Below are positions 6,763-7,955 of a DNA stretch of 7,955 nt, one piece after another (the first letter of the stretch is position 1; each line of letters begins with the position of its first letter). Below the pieces are notes generated by a model. That model did no database searches, was not told the DNA's origin, and was given only the letters and a program-made list of their open reading frames with translations. Where the stretch lies: NCBI GenBank assembly GCA_025965635.1, contig JAOPWO010000216.1:1-7955 (forward strand), written 5' to 3'. The position numbers and the translations under genes are program-made. The stretch is from Modestobacter sp. GTDB lineage: Bacteria > Actinomycetota > Actinomycetes > Mycobacteriales > Geodermatophilaceae.

Positions 6763-7032
6763 CCCACCGTCACTCCTGTGACCGATCTCTCATCCCTCGG
6801 CCGGCGCGACGGGCCCGATCGGCAGGCGCCCCCGGACAGCGTCCTCGCCCGGGTGACCCGCGTCGACCGCAGCCGGCGCACCGTGCCGGACACCCAGGAC
6901 GTCGCCGGGTCCGCGGAGGACCGCCGGTTCCGCGACCGCGCCCACCGCACGGAGCCGGGCTGCGCGGGCCCTCGGCAGCCGGTCCCGCGACCCGCCCCAC
7001 CGCCCCCGGTGCCGGGCGCTGAGCCTGCTCGG
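6763..7032. other. Intergenic region between the phosphodiesterase gene and purD
   Basis: I see no convincing gene here. A plus-strand frame from 6778 to 7035 has no ribosome site and encodes low-complexity Arg/Pro-rich sequence. The one clear element is the inverted repeat GTCAC-TCCT-GTGAC (6769-6782). On the minus strand it contains the AGGAG that could serve GTG 6762. Promoters for both flanking genes should lie here. Confidence 0.5.
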
Positions 7033-7038
7033 TAGGTT
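7033..7038 (+). promoter_or_regulatory. purD: Candidate purD -10 box of a leaderless promoter
   Basis: TAGGTT fits the TANNNT -10 pattern and ends six bases before the purD GTG, the spacing expected when transcription begins at the start codon itself. The first three bases are also an in-frame TAG, so purD cannot begin further upstream. No ribosome site lies in between. A -35 box is not clear. Confidence 0.5.
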
Positions 7039-7044
7039 CACCGG

Positions 7045-7955
7045 GTGCGCGTGCTCGTGATCGGCTCCGGTGCCCGGGAGCACGCCCTGTGCGTGGCCCT
7101 CCAGTCCGACCCCGCGGTCACCGCGCTGGCCTGTGCGCCCGGTAACGCCGGCACGGTCCGGCTCGCCGAGGCCCGGCCGCTCGACGTCGCCGACCCGGTG
7201 GCGGTCGCGGCGCTCGCGGTCGACTGGGCGGCCGACCTGGTGGTCGTCGGGCCGGAGGTGCCGCTGGTGGCCGGCGCGGCCGACGCGGTCCGCGACGCCG
7301 GCATCGCCTGCTTCGGCCCGTCGGAGCAGGCCGCCCAGATCGAGGGCTCCAAGGCCTTCGCCAAGCACGTGATGACCGCCGCCGGGGTGCCCACCGCCCG
7401 GGCGTGGCCGGTGGGCGGTCCGGCCGAGCTGGAGACCGCGCTCGACGAGGTCGTCCAGGTCAGCCCGGGCATGCCGTACGTGGTGAAGGACGACGGGCTG
7501 GCGGCCGGCAAGGGCGTGCTGGTCACCCCCGACCGCGCCGCGGCCGTGGCGCACGGGCACGCGGTGCTCGGCGCCGGCCACGCGGTGCTCGTCGAGGAGT
7601 ACTTGGACGGCCCCGAGGTGTCGCTGTTCGCCCTGTCGGACGGGACGACGGTCGTGCCGCTGCTGCCGGCCCAGGACGCCAAGCGCCGCGACGACGGCGA
7701 CGGCGGCCCCAACACCGGCGGGATGGGCGCCTACGCGCCATTGCCCTGGGCGCCGGCCGGGCTGGTCGACGAGGTGCTCGGCACCGTGCTGCAGCCGACC
7801 GTGACCGAGATGGCCCGGCGCGGTGAGCCGTTCGTCGGGCTGCTCTACGCCGGGCTGGCCCTCACCTCACGGGGGGTGCGCGTGGTGGAGTTCAACGCCC
7901 GCTTCGGTGACCCGGAGACCGAGGTCGTACTGCCGCTGCTGGAGACGCCGCTGGC
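7045..7955 (+). CDS. purD: Phosphoribosylamine-glycine ligase (GAR synthetase), 3'-truncated by the window edge
   Basis: This cytoplasmic ATP-grasp enzyme joins phosphoribosylamine and glycine, using ATP, in the second step of purine synthesis. About 303 residues are visible of a protein usually near 420; the frame is open at the window end. The N-domain starts MRVLVIGSGAREHAL and continues with APGNAGT (31-37) and VVVGPEVPL (66-74). The ATP-grasp domain shows EGSKAFAKHVM (100-110), VVKDDGLAAGKGV (146-158), VEEYLDGPEVS (183-193) and the PurD signature AQDAKRRDDGDGGPNTGGMGAYAP (209-232). The metal-binding EFNARFGDPETE (282-293) is also present. The Asp149 in VVKDDG replaces the more usual Ala, a minor change. 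The GTG start has no ribosome site and is preceded by a TAGGTT box and an in-frame TAG, which favours leaderless initiation. The next gene is outside the window. Confidence 0.97.
   Translation, partial: MRVLVIGSGAREHALCVALQSDPAVTALACAPGNAGTVRLAEARPLDVADPVAVAALAVDWAADLVVVGPEVPLVAGAADAVRDAGIACFGPSEQAAQIEGSKAFAKHVMTAAGVPTARAWPVGGPAELETALDEVVQVSPGMPYVVKDDGLAAGKGVLVTPDRAAAVAHGHAVLGAGHAVLVEEYLDGPEVSLFALSDGTTVVPLLPAQDAKRRDDGDGGPNTGGMGAYAPLPWAPAGLVDEVLGTVLQPTVTEMARRGEPFVGLLYAGLALTSRGVRVVEFNARFGDPETEVVLPLLETPL

Noticed and set aside
6778..7035. An 85-codon plus-strand frame starting at GTG just before purD
   Set aside because: There is no ribosome site, the product is Arg/Pro-rich and unrecognised, and its stop is the TAG within the likely purD -10 box.

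Overview
The window is very GC-rich (roughly 70-75% by eye). Codons end almost always in G or C, GTG starts are common, and several gene sets match the high-GC Actinobacteria. The style of the proteins and the fba / DUF3151 / purA arrangement suggest a relative of Geodermatophilaceae (Blastococcus, Geodermatophilus, Modestobacter). That placement is an inference and I could not test it. The window looks like ordinary chromosome: no mobile element, CRISPR array, tRNA or rRNA was seen.

Layout. Positions 1-863 (+) hold the 3' part of a class II fructose-bisphosphate aldolase gene. One base later comes a DUF3151 gene (865-1272, +), apparently with a CTG start. A 143-bp gap holds a small hairpin and a CRP-like palindrome. 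It leads to a 49-residue two-helix membrane protein ending in a GPGG motif (1416-1565, +). A perfect 16-bp hairpin (1571-1606) separates this from a convergent two-gene ABC operon on the minus strand: a permease (3484-2420) and an ATPase (2423-1608) overlapping by GTGA. They resemble the RbsC/FrcC and RbsA/FrcA sugar-importer families, but no substrate-binding protein gene is present and the ATPase has altered Q-loop and signature residues.

Further on, a protein of unknown function (4234-3602, -) diverges from purA (4298-5584, +), the adenylosuccinate synthetase of AMP synthesis. A second hairpin (5594-5626) separates purA from a convergent glycerophosphodiester phosphodiesterase gene (6672-5632, -). 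About 370 bp of mostly non-coding DNA follow, and then purD (7045 to the window end, +), the GAR synthetase of purine synthesis. It appears to be expressed from a leaderless transcript.

How the genes relate. purA and purD belong to the same pathway but are separate transcription units. From memory, fba, DUF3151, a divergent unknown gene and purA also lie close together in Mycobacterium tuberculosis (around Rv0357c-Rv0363c). This suggests an old actinobacterial neighbourhood into which the GPGG and ABC genes are additional. I found no clear undescribed system. The points most worth checking are the ABC pair (motif changes, no binding protein, odd leader) and the regulatory palindromes.
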